Assembly (NCBI RefSeq): GCF_019145435.1
Contig: NZ_JAHSTS010000002.1
Span: 1,116,001 to 1,180,000, forward strand
Direction of reading: 5' to 3'
DNA: 64,000 nucleotides
Origin: Pseudomonas ekonensis
Lineage (GTDB): Bacteria; Pseudomonadota; Gammaproteobacteria; Pseudomonadales; Pseudomonadaceae
The notes below the pieces were generated by a model. The model ran no database searches and was not told the DNA's origin. It saw only the letters and a list, made by a program, of their open reading frames with translations. Shown in pieces: positions 63,789 to 64,000 of the stretch (its first letter is position 1; every line of letters starts with the position of its first letter). Made by a program: the position numbers and the translations under genes.

Positions 63789-64000
63789 ATGGATTACTTC
63801 ATCATCGTCGCCACAACCGTTGCCGGTCTGTACTTCCATGGGTGGCTGTACGTGCGAATCAAACGCTGGATGGATCGCGATCTGGCATTGTCGCTGGCCG
63901 GCAAGGATGAAAGCAAACGCGCCTTCATGCTTGAACGCTTGGCACAGGCCCAAAAACAGAAGATCAAGCGTCGGGACCTGCCGCAGTGGCTCAAGGCCGC
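63789..64000 (+). CDS. Small membrane-anchored basic protein (partial)
   Basis: The frame begins MDYFIIVATTVAGLYFHGWL and runs past the right edge. A single N-terminal helix is followed by a basic region (KRRDLPQWLK). AAGGA lies upstream of the ATG. Function unknown; 70 codons are visible. Confidence 0.75.
   Translation, partial: MDYFIIVATTVAGLYFHGWLYVRIKRWMDRDLALSLAGKDESKRAFMLERLAQAQKQKIKRRDLPQWLKA

Overview
The window reads as chromosome of a fluorescent pseudomonad (Pseudomonas fluorescens group). Supporting signs are high-GC codon use, olsBA, xenB, a TtgABC/EmhABC-type efflux pump with its TtgR-like repressor and operator, a pca supra-operon with PcaR boxes, braCDEFG, rapA, and dispersed REP elements of the GAGC(C/G)AGCCTGCT type. 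No tRNA, rRNA, insertion sequence, integrase or CRISPR array was seen, so this is mostly core chromosome with a few accessory inserts.

Layout. 1-2.4 kb: a partial acyl-CoA dehydrogenase-like gene diverges from olsBA (ornithine lipids), with a Pho-box-like array between them. 2.5-5.9 kb: acpH, then ArsR regulator, MFS transporter and xenB in one direction. 6.1-12.8 kb: the emhR repressor and the divergent emhABC RND pump. 12.8-16.8 kb: an apparently undescribed RiPP operon on the minus strand. It holds a small precursor with an NHLP/Os1348-like leader, a GNAT acetyltransferase, a HExxH peptide-modifying enzyme, and a fusion of an MNIO (DUF692) domain to a SagB-type flavin dehydrogenase. 17.4-18.7 kb: an OprD-type porin whose upstream region carries a 15-bp PcaR box identical to the one at pcaR. 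18.8-19.6 kb: a methyltransferase. 19.7-30.7 kb: the complete protocatechuate branch of the beta-ketoadipate pathway (pcaR, K, I, J, F, H, G, T, B, D, C). 31-39.8 kb: small conserved proteins, Pit phosphate transporter, rapA, a Spinster-like MFS and a YkgJ protein. 40-45.5 kb: an MHYT-GGDEF-EAL c-di-GMP protein, a 3-hydroxyisobutyrate dehydrogenase-family enzyme, and a 734-residue tubulin/FtsZ-like protein. 45.8-51.4 kb: a DUF2288 gene and braCDEFG. 51.5-54.8 kb: an orphan acyl carrier protein with a small partner, then a bufferin (copper-binding RiPP) cluster bufA-B-C plus DoxX. 54.8-60 kb: LysR/SDR pair, lipoprotein, flavoprotein, PLP enzyme. 60.3-64 kb: nhaA, a colicin E3-like toxin with a candidate immunity gene, a SlyB-like lipoprotein and a partial small membrane protein.

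How the parts work together. The pca genes convert 4-hydroxybenzoate/protocatechuate-derived compounds to succinyl-CoA and acetyl-CoA. PcaR boxes lie upstream of pcaI, pcaK, pcaR and the remote porin, suggesting one regulon that includes outer-membrane uptake. The window holds two MNIO systems of different kinds: the known bufferin type, with a cysteine-rich precursor, and the fused MNIO-SagB type, with a cysteine-free precursor ending in Asp. The second is the best candidate for an undescribed system. The chromosomal tubulin-like protein and the colicin E3-like toxin with an altered catalytic triad are the next most interesting items. All assignments come from reading the sequence; no database search was run.
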